Source of the DNA: Chloroflexota bacterium | GTDB lineage: Bacteria; Chloroflexota; Anaerolineae; Anaerolineales; UBA11858 | Direction of reading: 5' to 3' | Assembly: GCA_018263575.1 (NCBI GenBank) | Contig: JAANWX010000058.1 | Span: 1 to 42,744, forward strand | DNA: 42,744 bases | Shown here: piece by piece, positions 23,330 through 32,108 of the stretch | How the letters are laid out: the number at the start of each line of letters is the position of its first letter | How positions within the stretch are numbered: the first letter of the stretch is position 1 | Notes under the pieces: generated by a model | The model's database searches: none | The model's input: the letters and a program-made list of their open reading frames with translations, nothing else | What the model was told of the DNA's origin: nothing | Position numbers and translations under genes: made by a program

Positions 23330-24943
23330 TCACCGCCAATCCAAACGCTTCACGCGGCCATCTCCGGTGATTTGCCAATGCTCTCCACTCGCCGGGTCGA
23401 CAATCCAAATATTGCCCTGGTAGATCAGGGCCAATACCCTTCCTGAATCCGTTCCCATGGTGGAGGGAGACCAGACTCCCCAATTGCGCTGCGGTTCGAG
23501 GCCGGAATCCTCCAAGGGCGGGAAGATCAATTTCTGATTGGAACCATCCCGGTCAATGACCGCGACGCGATAACTGAGCTTCTCACTTTGCTTGGGAAAG
23601 TTAGCCTGTAAATAGGCTATTTGATGCGCTTTTTCACCAGAGGCAAGACTTTGCGCGGGAGACGTTTTTGGATAAGCGAACATCCCCACCTCGGGGACAA
23701 GAGGTATGGGCGTTCCTCCCGCTACGGGTAGAACCACCAGGTCGAAAATGGGGGATTTTTCAGCATCGCCCACTTCCTCCGGGGGAGCATGGTCGACCGT
23801 GTAAATCATATCACCATTCGGCCCGATAGCCAATCCCGGCATCCAGGCCCAATCTCCCCGGGTTTGATAAGGCGTTATTTCCAGGAGAGGTTGTTTTTCT
23901 TGGCTTTCTAAATCCACGATCCCAACTTGGTCAGGGCCGACGTAGGCCAAAAATGTTCCCTGAGGAGCAAAGCCAAAGTCTGTCCCCCACCAGCCGTAAA
24001 CCCCGCCAAAATTTGTATCGAGGACTTGACTCACGAGGTTGGTCCAACCGTTGGTGTCAAATTCTCGAATCCATAAGTCGTTATTGGCCTGCCATCCAGG
24101 AGGTGAGGAGCGCGTCTCCACTGTTGAAAAAGCTACCTCTCTCGTGGAATCTGGTAGCCAGTCCCCAAAATGGATCACATTCTCGACCTCAAGATCAATC
24201 AACAGCTCTTCATCGCCGCCAATTTTCGCTGCCCAGAGAGTATTGATTACGCCCTCTGCATTATTTTGACGTGTAAATAACAGCCACTGACCATCATCCG
24301 AAAGGGTAAAAACCCGCCCATCCAAATCTCCTGTAGAGACAACCAAACTCCGATTGGCTGTTGAGACTTCCATCATCCAGGCGTTGCCACCGGAAAGGTA
24401 CACTAAACGTCCCGGCAAATTGATTGGTGATAGATAGTTCTGCATGCCAACCAAGAAAATATCTTCCACAGGCTCTTCGATAATGACGCTGCTCACCGCT
24501 TTGTAGGAGACCTCTTCGCCATTCTCCAGTACGCGTAGGTAGGTAACTTCTTTGAGGCCATTTTTTCCCTCTTGGAGCCAGCGTATCTCGCCTTCGGGGA
24601 GGTTTTCGTTGGGTAGTTGAACCTCCCGAAAGGGGATCACTTCTTGTTTGGTCTCGAATATCTCTTCGATCCTGATAATGTGCAGCGCCATCCTATCCTG
24701 GAGAACGGAAGAGACAGGAGGCTCAACACGGTCTTTGCCTTCCAATGTCAATCCTACCGCATTCAGCACATCCCCGACGGTACTCCCGGACGAAATCTGG
24801 ACGGTGTATTCTTCTTGGTCAGCAAAAACTTGCACGTCAATTGTTTCGCTGGGAGGTGTGATCTGAGGAGAACCACAGGCTGTGATTCCCAGAGATAGTC
24901 CTAGTAATATCAGCAGAGAGAAGAAATAATGGTATAATCGCAT
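23330..24943 (-). CDS. Lipoprotein with DUF348 and G5-like domains and a C-terminal beta-propeller
   Basis: 537 residues. A signal peptide with lipobox LGITAC (Cys23) anchors it outside the membrane. Residues ~36-92 are a DUF348 ubiquitin-like unit ('VQVFADQEEYTVQISSGSTV', 'DVLNAVGLTLEGKDRVEPPV'). Residues ~93-165 look like a G5 domain ('EVIPFREVQLPNENLPEGEI', 'EVTYLRVLENGEEVSYKAVS'). From ~175 on there are TolB/PD40-type blades ('FTLSDDGQWLLFTRQN', 'FGFAPQGTFLAYVG'). DUF348 plus G5 usually occurs in resuscitation-factor-like wall proteins; here a propeller replaces the enzyme, so it probably binds glycans or proteins at the surface. It lies upstream of the uxs/gtrA genes on the same strand, though a repeat spacer intervenes. 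Confidence 0.85.
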   Translation of the reverse strand: MRLYHYFFSLLILLGLSLGITACGSPQITPPSETIDVQVFADQEEYTVQISSGSTVGDVLNAVGLTLEGKDRVEPPVSSVLQDRMALHIIRIEEIFETKQEVIPFREVQLPNENLPEGEIRWLQEGKNGLKEVTYLRVLENGEEVSYKAVSSVIIEEPVEDIFLVGMQNYLSPINLPGRLVYLSGGNAWMMEVSTANRSLVVSTGDLDGRVFTLSDDGQWLLFTRQNNAEGVINTLWAAKIGGDEELLIDLEVENVIHFGDWLPDSTREVAFSTVETRSSPPGWQANNDLWIREFDTNGWTNLVSQVLDTNFGGVYGWWGTDFGFAPQGTFLAYVGPDQVGIVDLESQEKQPLLEITPYQTRGDWAWMPGLAIGPNGDMIYTVDHAPPEEVGDAEKSPIFDLVVLPVAGGTPIPLVPEVGMFAYPKTSPAQSLASGEKAHQIAYLQANFPKQSEKLSYRVAVIDRDGSNQKLIFPPLEDSGLEPQRNWGVWSPSTMGTDSGRVLALIYQGNIWIVDPASGEHWQITGDGRVKRLDWR

Positions 24944-24954
24944 CTTGTCACGTT

Positions 24955-25102
24955 CCTTAGTCTGAGTAGTCTAAATGGTCGAAGGTGCGTTGCACTTGTA
25001 GTCCAAAGTGCATTGCACCTGACAGTCGAAGTAGTCTAAATAGTCTGAGTGGTCAGAACTCAAAAATCACCGTTATCCTAAACGTCCAATATCCAATATC
25101 CA
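24955..25102. repeat. Compound repeat spacer: nonamers, GGTGC palindromes, TCCAATA heptamers
   Basis: TCTGAGTAG/TCTAAATGG nonamers, then AGGTGCGTTGCACTT..AAGTGCATTGCACCT (24983-25020), then TCGAAGTAG/TCTAAATAG/TCTGAGTGG nonamers (25025-25051), then TCCAATA-TCCAATA-TCCAAAA (about 25083-25103). Three repeat families are stacked between divergent genes. Confidence 0.85.
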
Positions 25103-25117
25103 AAACCAAATTATAGC

Positions 25118-25702
25118 ATGACAGAACAAAAAACATCAGAAACTCAAGAAAAAATATCCCTCAACCTCACCGCGCAAGTAGAAGCTTTGCTATTTGTGGC
25201 CCCGGAACCTGTCTCCCCTCATCAAATGGGGACAGCTTTAGAAGTCACATCTCACCGCGTTAAAAAATGTCTCGATGAACTAGGTGAGCATTACGTAGGA
25301 CGTGGCATCCGCTTGCAGTGGTACGATGGCAAAGTGCAAATCACTTCTGCTCCGGAAGCCGCCCAGACAATTGAGAACTTTCTGAATTTAGAAGCGACTT
25401 CTACCCTAAGCCATGCCGCTTTAGAAACCCTTTCCATTATTGCCTACCAGCAGCCGGTCACCCGCCCCCAAATCGATGCCATCCGAGGTGTGAACAGCGA
25501 CGGTGTCATCCGTGGGTTACTTAGCAAAGGTTTGGTAGAAGATGTGGGCCGCGCGGAAGGTCCTGGCCGTCCCATACTCTATAGCGCTACAGCCGAACTC
25601 CTAAAACATTTTGGTCTCACCTCGCTCGAAGAGCTTCCTCCGCTCAATTTGGAAGAAGTCTCGGTGGAGGAAAGCAATAATGGGAACAATCACATTCTTT
25701 AA
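25118..25702 (+). CDS. scpB: Segregation and condensation protein B
   Basis: The 194-residue protein is the kleisin-associated winged-helix subunit of the SMC-ScpA-ScpB condensin. Signature stretches: 'LTAQVEALLFVAPEPVSPHQ', 'GRGIRLQWYDGKVQITSAPE', 'LSHAALETLSIIAYQQPVTR', 'IDAIRGVNSDGVIRGLLSKG', 'GPGRPILYSATAELLKHFGL'. scpA and smc are not in the window. No Shine-Dalgarno is seen before the ATG. rluB follows after 14 bp, the common scpB-rluB order of many bacteria. Confidence 0.96.
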   Translation: MTEQKTSETQEKISLNLTAQVEALLFVAPEPVSPHQMGTALEVTSHRVKKCLDELGEHYVGRGIRLQWYDGKVQITSAPEAAQTIENFLNLEATSTLSHAALETLSIIAYQQPVTRPQIDAIRGVNSDGVIRGLLSKGLVEDVGRAEGPGRPILYSATAELLKHFGLTSLEELPPLNLEEVSVEESNNGNNHIL

Positions 25703-25716
25703 AAGAGTGATGAGTA

Positions 25717-26427
25717 ATGAGTAAGGATCGTTTACAAAAAATATTGGCTCGTGCGGGGCATGGCTCTCGGCGCGGGTGTGAGAGGCTGATTGCCGCTGGC
25801 CGCGTCCGTGTCAACCAAAAAACGGCCACCCTGGGCATGAAAGCCGACCCGGAAAAAGATGAAATTACCGTTGATGGAGAACCCCTCCCTAAACCGGAGC
25901 CGCTCAAATATATCGCTCTCCATAAACCCAGAGGTGTGCTGTCCACGGTGAAAACCAAAGACACGCGCCCCACGGTGCGGGACCTGGTAAACGTCCCCGG
26001 ACGGTTGTATCCCGTGGGTCGCCTGGATGTGGACAGCGAAGGGCTGATCCTGATGACCAACGACGGTAAGCTGACCAACCGCCTCACCCACCCCCGCTAT
26101 GAGCACAAAAAAGAGTACCGTGTCCAGGTAAAAGGTTCCCCCTCCCCGACGCAGGTCAAGGCTTGGCGGCGGGGCGTCACGCTAGAGAACGGCCAACGCA
26201 CCCTCCCTGCTCAGGTCAGCCTCGAATCCCAACAAGAGGGAGAGGCCTGGTTGCGGGTAACCCTCCGAGAGGGGCGAAAACGGCAAATCCGACGTATGGG
26301 GCGCGCCACCGGCCTCCCCGTCCAGAGAATCATCAGGACCAGGATAGCCAGCCTCCGCCTGGGGAATCTCTCCCCTCGGAAGTGGCGGCATTTATCCCCC
26401 AAAGAAGTTAAGGAGTTGAAGGAATAG
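25717..26427 (+). CDS. rluB: 23S rRNA pseudouridine synthase, RluB/RsuA family
   Basis: 236 residues. An N-terminal S4 RNA-binding domain ('RLQKILARAGHGSRRGCERL', residues ~5-60) precedes the RsuA-type catalytic domain with 'YIALHKPRGVLST', 'YPVGRLDVDSEGLILMTNDG' (the catalytic Asp is in GRLD) and 'RVTLREGRKRQIRRMGRATG'. It isomerises a uridine of 23S rRNA; position 2605 is the RluB assignment, based on family and scpB neighbourhood. The start lies in a GAGTGATGAGTA context with only a weak ribosome site. Confidence 0.93.
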   Translation: MSKDRLQKILARAGHGSRRGCERLIAAGRVRVNQKTATLGMKADPEKDEITVDGEPLPKPEPLKYIALHKPRGVLSTVKTKDTRPTVRDLVNVPGRLYPVGRLDVDSEGLILMTNDGKLTNRLTHPRYEHKKEYRVQVKGSPSPTQVKAWRRGVTLENGQRTLPAQVSLESQQEGEAWLRVTLREGRKRQIRRMGRATGLPVQRIIRTRIASLRLGNLSPRKWRHLSPKEVKELKE

Positions 26428-26459
26428 CAAAAGCCCTCACGTATCACTCAGGAAAAACT

Positions 26460-29400
26460 ATGACCACAAACGACCAAAAATCCCCCGCTTGGCTCGACCG
26501 CCTCCTCTTCACCGACATCAAAATCACCTGGGAGAGCGTCCTCTTTGCCGGAATCCTCCTCCTGGCCCTGGTCTCCCGCTTTTATGACTTGGGCGCGCGG
26601 GTCATCAGCCACGACGAGACCTCCCATGTCTACTACTCCTGGAGATTGTTCAAAGGCATGGGCTACAGCCACACCCCCATCACCCACGGCCCGCTGCAAT
26701 TTCATCTCCTGGCCTTCATCTTTTTCTTGTTGGGGGATAGCGATTTCACGTCCCGTCTTCCGGCGGCCATTTTCAGCATTGCCACCATTGCCTTTTTGTG
26801 GAAGTATCGCCGGTATTTGGGGAAATTTGGGACTCTGGCCGCGGCGGGGATGATGCTCATCTCCCCCTACATGCTTTATTATGGACGTTACGCCCGCAAC
26901 GAAGCCTTTGTGGCCCTTTTTGGTGTGGTGACCATTTGGGCTATTTTGCGTTATCTCGAAACGCGAGCGCCGCGCTACCTGTACTGGCTGACGGCGGCCA
27001 CCGTCTTGCATTTTACCGCCAAAGAGACGGCCTTCATCTATACCGCCCAGGCCATGCTCTTTTTGGGATTTTATTTCGTCTTCCAGATCACGAAGAAAGC
27101 CTGGCAAAAACCAGACTATCGCAACTTGTTCTTGGTGGCCCTCATCATCGCCGCCCTCTTCCTGGGAATCGCCCTGGTTGGGCAAAACGTCTCCGGCCCC
27201 ACGGCCCCCGCTGAGGGAGCAGCCGCTGTGGAAGAAACTTCCTTAGAGGGAACCTCTCCGGAAGAAACCGGCTCCGTCCCCTCACTGCTTACCATCACCG
27301 CCATCAGCATTGGAGGGCTTTCGCTCCTAGCCGCGCTCCTTTTTGCTATTTTCGGCTATACGTGGGAAAAACTAAAAACCCTCCCTTCCTTTAGCGCGTT
27401 GCTACTGCTGGGCACGCTGGTATTGCCGCAACTGGCCCCCTTCCCCGTGCGGCTCCTGGGATGGGACCCGACCGATTACTCGCAGGCAGGGATGCTCCGC
27501 ACCGGGATTGTGGTCGGGATTTTGGCCGCTCTGGCCATCGCCATCGGTTTGGCCTGGAATCCCAAAGAATGGTTGATCAACGCCGCCATTTTCTATGTCC
27601 CTTTCACCATCTTCTACACCACGGTATTCACCAACGGGACTGGATTCTTCACTGGCTTGGTAGGTTCCCTGGGCTATTGGATCGAGCAACAAGGCGTAGA
27701 GCGTGGCAGCCAACCCTGGTATTATTATTGGCTCATCCAGGTCCCTCTCTATGAGTATCTTCCCGCTCTCGTCAGCGCCTTCACCGTCGTTGGCGTTGGC
27801 GTCAATGGCCTCAAAAAGTTGGCCACTTTCCCGCCCGAGGAGGATGAAAATGACCTCCCGGCCCAGAAAGCGCCCGTGGCCGCCCTGCTCATCTTTTGGG
27901 CCTTCACCAGCCTAATAGCCTACACCATCGCGGGGGAAAAAATGCCCTGGCTGACGGTGCACATCGCTTTTCCCATGATTCTTCTAAGTGGCTTTGGCAT
28001 CCAAGCCCTTATTTCCCACCTCAAGTTCTCAGAATGCAAGGAAAAAAATGGATGGTTGGCAGCCTTGGTGTCTTTGGTTTTCCTGTTCGGTATCGCCAAG
28101 GTGTTGGGGGGCTTCCTGGGAACAGAGCCGCCCTTCCAGGGCAAAGAACTCGCCCAGCTTCAGAGGACGGGCATCTTTCTCACCACCCTGCTGATTACCA
28201 TTACCTCCGGGGTGGGACTCGCCTACCTCGCCAGAGAATGGGCGTGGCGCCAAGTAGCCACCATCACCTCCCTGACCTTAATCTTGATTCTAGGCGTTCT
28301 AACCACGCATACGGCAGTTCAGGCAGCGTATATCAACTATGATAACCCGACCGAATACCTGGTTTACGCGCACTCCGCGAGAGGTGTCAAGGAGGCCCTG
28401 ACCCAAATCGAAGAACTTTCGCTCCGTACCAGCGATGGCCTGGCCATGGAAGTGGCTTACGACAACTCCACCACCTACCCCTATTGGTGGTATTTGCGCA
28501 ACTACGAAAACCAATCCTATTTTGGAGAAGAGCCTACCCGCGCCCAAAGGTCAGCTCCCGTGATCTTGGCCGGCAGCAACAAATACGACAAACTAGAACC
28601 CGTGGTTGGCCAGGCGTATTACCAATTCGACTACAACCGCCTCTGGTGGCCCAATCAAGATTATTTCGGTCTCACCTGGGAACGGGTTGCCAACACCCTC
28701 ACCGATCCCGCCCTGCGCGAATCCATCTTCCAAATTTGGCTCAAACGGGACTATGCCCAATACGCCGAAATCAAAGGAAAAGACATGTCTCTCCCCAACT
28801 GGAGCCCGGCCGAGCACATGCGCCTCTACGTCCGCAAAGATATGGCCGCCAAGGTCTGGAATTACGGCACCGGCCAGGTTGACCTCGATGAACTCACCGC
28901 CGATCCCTACGAAGAAAAGGAGAAAAACTACCTCATAGACCAAACCCTCAACGGCGGATTATTCCAATCCCCCCGCGATGTGGCCGTGGCCCCCGATGGC
29001 ACCATCTACATAGCCGACTCCAGCAACCACCGCGTCGTTCACCTCTCGGCAGATGGCGAAACCCTCCACACCTGGGGCACCTTCAGCGCTCCCCAAGGGG
29101 GGGAGGGGGAAACCGCCGCGCCGGGCACCTTCAACGAGCCGTGGGGGATTGCCGTGGGTCCCGACGGTTCCGTCTACGTGGCCGACACCTGGAACCACCG
29201 GGTCCAAAAATTCACCCCGGCGGGGGATTTCGTGACCACCTGGGGACGGTTTGGCCAGGCCGAAAGCCCCGACGCCTTCTGGGGTCCCCGCGCTGTGGCC
29301 GTGGACGAGAAGGGTCACGTCTACGTCACCGATACTGGCAACAAACGAATTGCCATTTTCGACAGTGACGGGAACTTCATCACCGAGTTTGGGGAAGTCG

Positions 29401-29816
29401 GCCTGGGGCCGGGGCAATTCGACGAGCCTGTGGGCCTTGCCCTCGATGGGGAAGGCAATCTCTACGTGGCCGATACCTGGAACCAGCGCGTCCAAGTCTT
29501 CGAACCCAACGAAGATGGCTTGGCCGTGATCTACAAAACCGAGTGGGACATCATCGGCTGGTACGGGCAATCCTTAGATAACAAACCCTACCTCACCGCC
29601 AGCGAAGACGTCATTTACGTCAGTGACCCCGAAGGCTACCGGATCCTGGCCTTCTCGCCAGAAGGGGAATTCCTGCACTACTGGGGCACCTTTGGCGAAG
29701 GCCCCACCAATCTCAACCGCCCCACCGGCCTGGCCATAGACGCGGAGGGGAATGTGTGGGTGGCGGACGCGGGGAATAATCGGGTGGTGAGGTTTGATAT
29801 GTCAGGAAATCAGTAG
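26460..29816 (+). CDS. TIGR03663-like membrane glycosyltransferase fused to NHL-repeat propeller
   Basis: 1118 residues. The N-terminal half is a multi-pass ArnT/PMT-like (GT-C) protein: 'VSRFYDLGARVISHDETSHV', with the Asp/Glu pair in the first outside loop, is the expected catalytic motif. 'THGPLQFHLLAFIFFLLGDS' and 'RYARNEAFVALFGVVTIWAI' follow, with about a dozen TM segments to residue ~620. A Glu/Thr-rich loop lies near 244-280. After a soluble region, residues ~830-1118 carry about six NHL repeats of the form 'SPRDVAVAPDGTIYIADSSN', 'VGPDGSVYVADTWNHRVQKF'. GT-C enzymes transfer sugar from polyprenyl phosphates outside the membrane; the propeller probably binds protein or glycan. AGGA precedes the ATG; 32 bp after rluB. 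Confidence 0.88.
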   Translation: MTTNDQKSPAWLDRLLFTDIKITWESVLFAGILLLALVSRFYDLGARVISHDETSHVYYSWRLFKGMGYSHTPITHGPLQFHLLAFIFFLLGDSDFTSRLPAAIFSIATIAFLWKYRRYLGKFGTLAAAGMMLISPYMLYYGRYARNEAFVALFGVVTIWAILRYLETRAPRYLYWLTAATVLHFTAKETAFIYTAQAMLFLGFYFVFQITKKAWQKPDYRNLFLVALIIAALFLGIALVGQNVSGPTAPAEGAAAVEETSLEGTSPEETGSVPSLLTITAISIGGLSLLAALLFAIFGYTWEKLKTLPSFSALLLLGTLVLPQLAPFPVRLLGWDPTDYSQAGMLRTGIVVGILAALAIAIGLAWNPKEWLINAAIFYVPFTIFYTTVFTNGTGFFTGLVGSLGYWIEQQGVERGSQPWYYYWLIQVPLYEYLPALVSAFTVVGVGVNGLKKLATFPPEEDENDLPAQKAPVAALLIFWAFTSLIAYTIAGEKMPWLTVHIAFPMILLSGFGIQALISHLKFSECKEKNGWLAALVSLVFLFGIAKVLGGFLGTEPPFQGKELAQLQRTGIFLTTLLITITSGVGLAYLAREWAWRQVATITSLTLILILGVLTTHTAVQAAYINYDNPTEYLVYAHSARGVKEALTQIEELSLRTSDGLAMEVAYDNSTTYPYWWYLRNYENQSYFGEEPTRAQRSAPVILAGSNKYDKLEPVVGQAYYQFDYNRLWWPNQDYFGLTWERVANTLTDPALRESIFQIWLKRDYAQYAEIKGKDMSLPNWSPAEHMRLYVRKDMAAKVWNYGTGQVDLDELTADPYEEKEKNYLIDQTLNGGLFQSPRDVAVAPDGTIYIADSSNHRVVHLSADGETLHTWGTFSAPQGGEGETAAPGTFNEPWGIAVGPDGSVYVADTWNHRVQKFTPAGDFVTTWGRFGQAESPDAFWGPRAVAVDEKGHVYVTDTGNKRIAIFDSDGNFITEFGEVGLGPGQFDEPVGLALDGEGNLYVADTWNQRVQVFEPNEDGLAVIYKTEWDIIGWYGQSLDNKPYLTASEDVIYVSDPEGYRILAFSPEGEFLHYWGTFGEGPTNLNRPTGLAIDAEGNVWVADAGNNRVVRFDMSGNQ

Positions 29817-29846
29817 ATCAGGGAGCAGGGGTGCAGGGGGAGAGGT

Positions 29847-29892
29847 AAAAAAAGACTTCCGAAGTTTCAAAAACTTCGGAAGTCTTTTTTTA
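29847..29892. terminator. Strong bidirectional terminator
   Basis: AAAAAAAGACTTCCGAAGTTT-CAAA-AACTTCGGAAGTCTTTTTTT. This 14+ bp perfect stem with T-tracts on both strands lies between the glycosyltransferase and the decayed toxin-antitoxin unit. Confidence 0.95.
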
Positions 29893-29921
29893 GGTCACCG
29901 TTCTAAATAATACCCCTTCAT

Positions 29922-30071
29922 CTATTTTGCCATTTGTCTTGCCTGTGTTAACGCTTGATCGCACAAGCTATCACTAATCCACAATTCTGGGCGAGATTTG
30001 ATGATTTCGATTAACCATTGTCCCAATTTACCCAGATAAATCAACGGGGTGGCATTGCTGACTACTATCAC
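29922..30071 (-). pseudogene. Remnant of a PIN-domain toxin (DUF3368-like), internally deleted
   Basis: Not in the ORF track. Reading from GTG at 30071 gives VIVVSNATPLIYLGKLG joined directly to QWLIEIIKSRPELWISDSLC and DQALTQARQMAK. The first part is the start of DUF3368/PIN nucleases, whose first catalytic Asp is replaced by Asn in the common 'VVSNATPLI' version. The second is their C-terminal tail ('..LIEAGFWISDxLYxxALxxAGE'). The central ~90-100 residues with the remaining catalytic acids are missing, so it cannot be active. The GTG overlaps the TGA of the upstream antitoxin frame, as in intact UPF0175-DUF3368 pairs. Confidence 0.85.
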
Positions 30072-30331
30072 GCCAATTCCTCACGCAATGTCTCTGGATC
30101 CATTTGGGGGTGTACGCCTTGGAGGGCAGCTTAGTGGATCATTTCTCGTAAGGACACTTTTGCTAAATGCGCTGCCTTCCAGATAGAGACATTTCCCTGC
30201 TTGAAAAGGGTAAGGCTTTGGCGCATTTCCAACTCTCGCAAGCCTAACTGGAGCAACTCGTCAAGCATTTCGCTATAGGGAGTCAATTGTTCAGAAAAAT
30301 CATTGGACACTGCAATTCTTAGAGTTTGCAT
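30068..30331 (-). pseudogene. UPF0175-family antitoxin with an in-frame premature stop
   Basis: The track ORF (30131-30331, MQTLRIAVSNDFSEQLTPYS..) stops at ..LREMIH. Reading through that TAA in the same frame gives AALQGVHPQMDPETLREELA and then TGA: exactly 88 codons in all. 'LTLFKQGNVSIWKAAHLAKV' and the 'D-P-E-T-L-R-E-E-L-A' end match UPF0175 proteins, small HTH antitoxins paired with DUF3368 PIN toxins. One nonsense change therefore shortens it by 21 residues. GGAGAAACAAA precedes the ATG, and a near-consensus promoter lies upstream, so the short form may still be made. Confidence 0.85.
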
Positions 30332-30397
30332 TTTGTTTCTCCAGACATATATTTATAATGTTTTTTTTACTTCCACATTGTATCTTTCTCTAAATTA

Positions 30398-30426
30398 AGT
30401 ATACGTCTAATATTGGCAGGTGTCAA
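30398..30426 (-). promoter_or_regulatory. Near-consensus promoter of the antitoxin remnant
   Basis: Minus strand TTGACA (30421-30426), 17-bp spacer, TATACT (30398-30403). This is the best -35/-10 pair in the window, ~65 bp from the ATG. Confidence 0.85.
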
Positions 30427-30848
30427 TCTGGGCAGGGTCGGGTATCAGGCACCAGGGGGGCATTCCCCGCGCTCGAGATGGATAGGCACTAGCCCATGGG
30501 TTTGCTCTACGGTGTACAGCCCATAGGCTAGTGCGTGCCGTAGGCAACACCGTATATCCGTCGGGGTGTCGGGGTAGGGGGGAGACGGGGAGATGTGCGT
30601 TGCACCTTCTTTCGGGTGCATACCCAGAGGGCATAATAATTGCACATCGAATCATGTTAAATCAAATCCTGGGGTAGGAGGCCAACCGAGTTGGCGGGGG
30701 TTGGGTGGTAAATCCGCCCAATGCGATTGGGCTTGCTACCCGTCTAAGCATCGTTCACTGTCCATTGATCACTGTTCACTAGTCACAAATCACTGCCCCC
30801 TGTCCCCGCATTTCATTATTTTCATCACCAACAGGCAAAAACCCTGCG

Positions 30849-30914
30849 TGGTATAATTTCCTCGCATTGGAGCAAGTTGAACTTGGTTGTATGGAGGAAT
30901 CCGTCAACCAAGTT
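30849..30914 (+). promoter_or_regulatory. sucC promoter and leader hairpin
   Basis: TGG-TATAAT extended -10 (TATAAT 30852-30857), ~114 bp before the ATG. The leader folds AACTTGGTTG (30880-30889) with CAACCAAGTT (30905-30914): a perfect 10-bp stem with a 15-nt loop that includes GGAGG. There is no T-tract after it, so it is not a simple terminator. The loop GGAGG is not near a start codon. Confidence 0.6.
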
Positions 30915-30971
30915 TCCTTGTCTATATATCCCTGGTGATAGCTTAAACTGAGAACGGGAGAAACACAAATC

Positions 30972-32108
30972 ATGAAATTACACGAGTACATATCCAAAAG
31001 AATATTCGCCGAGTATGGCGTTGCCATCCCCAAAGGAGAAGTAGCGACCACGCCCACCGAGGCTAAGCAAATTGCGGAAGACTTGGGTGGGCGCGTTGTC
31101 GTTAAAGCCCAGATTCTGGTTGGGGGGCGGGGAAAGGCCGGGGGCATCCACCTGGCGGAATCCCCCGCAGAGGCTACAGAGCACGCTTTCGACATCTTAG
31201 GCATGGAGATCAAAGGCCTGCCAGTCCGAAAGGTTCTCATCGATGAAGCGGCAGATATTAAAAGCGAGATTTACCTGGGCATCACCAATGATCGTGCGGC
31301 CCGGAAACCGGTCATGATGGCTTCTGCCTCGGGCGGGGTGGATATTGAAGAAGTAGCCCAGAAGACCCCCGAAAAAATCATTAAGGTACACATTGATCCC
31401 CTGATGGGCCTGCAAAACTATCAAGCCCGTGACCTGGCCGCCGGGATTGACCTGCCACGTGACCTTTGGCGTGGTTTTGGGAAAATTGCTTGCGGACTTT
31501 GGAAAGTTTACCTGGAAAGCGACGCTACTTTAGCAGAGATCAATCCCTTGGTTATCACGGCTGAAAACAGATTATTGGCCGTGGATGGCAAGATGGTTTT
31601 GGACGATAATGCCCTGTTCCGCCATCCGGACCTGGCGGAGATGCGTGACCTAGACCTGGAGGAGGAGGCCGAAATCAAGGCCAGAGAAAACGGGCTTTCC
31701 TATATTAAGCTTGACGGCGACATCGGCTGTATGGTCAACGGAGCGGGGCTGGCGATGACCACCATGGACATTATCAAGTTGTTCGGCGGAGAACCGGCCA
31801 ATTTCCTGGATATTGGAGGTGGGGCCAGCGCAAAAAAGGTCGCCTCCGCCCTGCGCATCATTCTCTCTGACCCCAGTGTGAAGGCCGTTCTTTTCAATAT
31901 TTTTGGCGGTATCACGCGGTGTGATCTGGTAGCCCAAGGCATCTTGGACGCTCTGAAAGGAATAGACACTGAAGTTCCTATGGTCGTGCGCCTGGTGGGC
32001 ACAAATGCCAAAGAAGGGCGCCAACTTTTAGCCAATGCCGAGATGGAAACCGCGGAGACCCTGGCCGACGCGGCCCGGAAGGCTGTAGCTGCAGCCGTGC
32101 CTGCTTAA
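30972..32108 (+). CDS. sucC: Succinate-CoA ligase (ADP/GDP-forming), beta subunit
   Basis: 378 residues. ATP-grasp subunit of the TCA-cycle enzyme that makes ATP/GTP and succinate from succinyl-CoA; works as a complex with SucD in the cytosol. Motifs: '[20 protein letters not shown]', '[20 protein letters not shown]', '[20 protein letters not shown]', '[20 protein letters not shown]', '[16 protein letters not shown]'. GGGAG lies 11 bp before the ATG. The last three residues (VPA) and the stop codon come from a MITE inserted at codon 375; without it the protein would end ..KAVAAA. The sequence is otherwise full length. Confidence 0.97.
   Translation: MKLHEYISKRIFAEYGVAIPKGEVATTPTEAKQIAEDLGGRVVVKAQILVGGRGKAGGIHLAESPAEATEHAFDILGMEIKGLPVRKVLIDEAADIKSEIYLGITNDRAARKPVMMASASGGVDIEEVAQKTPEKIIKVHIDPLMGLQNYQARDLAAGIDLPRDLWRGFGKIACGLWKVYLESDATLAEINPLVITAENRLLAVDGKMVLDDNALFRHPDLAEMRDLDLEEEAEIKARENGLSYIKLDGDIGCMVNGAGLAMTTMDIIKLFGGEPANFLDIGGGASAKKVASALRIILSDPSVKAVLFNIFGGITRCDLVAQGILDALKGIDTEVPMVVRLVGTNAKEGRQLLANAEMETAETLADAARKAVAAAVPA

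Larger units (their letters stand above)
30332..30971. other. 640-bp spacer upstream of sucC: repeats and promoters, no gene
   Basis: Contains the antitoxin promoter, GCACTAGCCCATGGG..CCCATAGGCTAGTGC inverted repeats (30486-30535) with the dispersed core repeat (30502-30553), a GTGC palindrome with the 25-bp tail (30593-30645), a GGGTAGGAGGCC..GGGCTTGCTACCC hairpin (30673-30742), TCACTGTTCAC words (about 30758-30795), and the sucC promoter and leader. The short minus ORFs here are repeat-derived. Confidence 0.75.
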
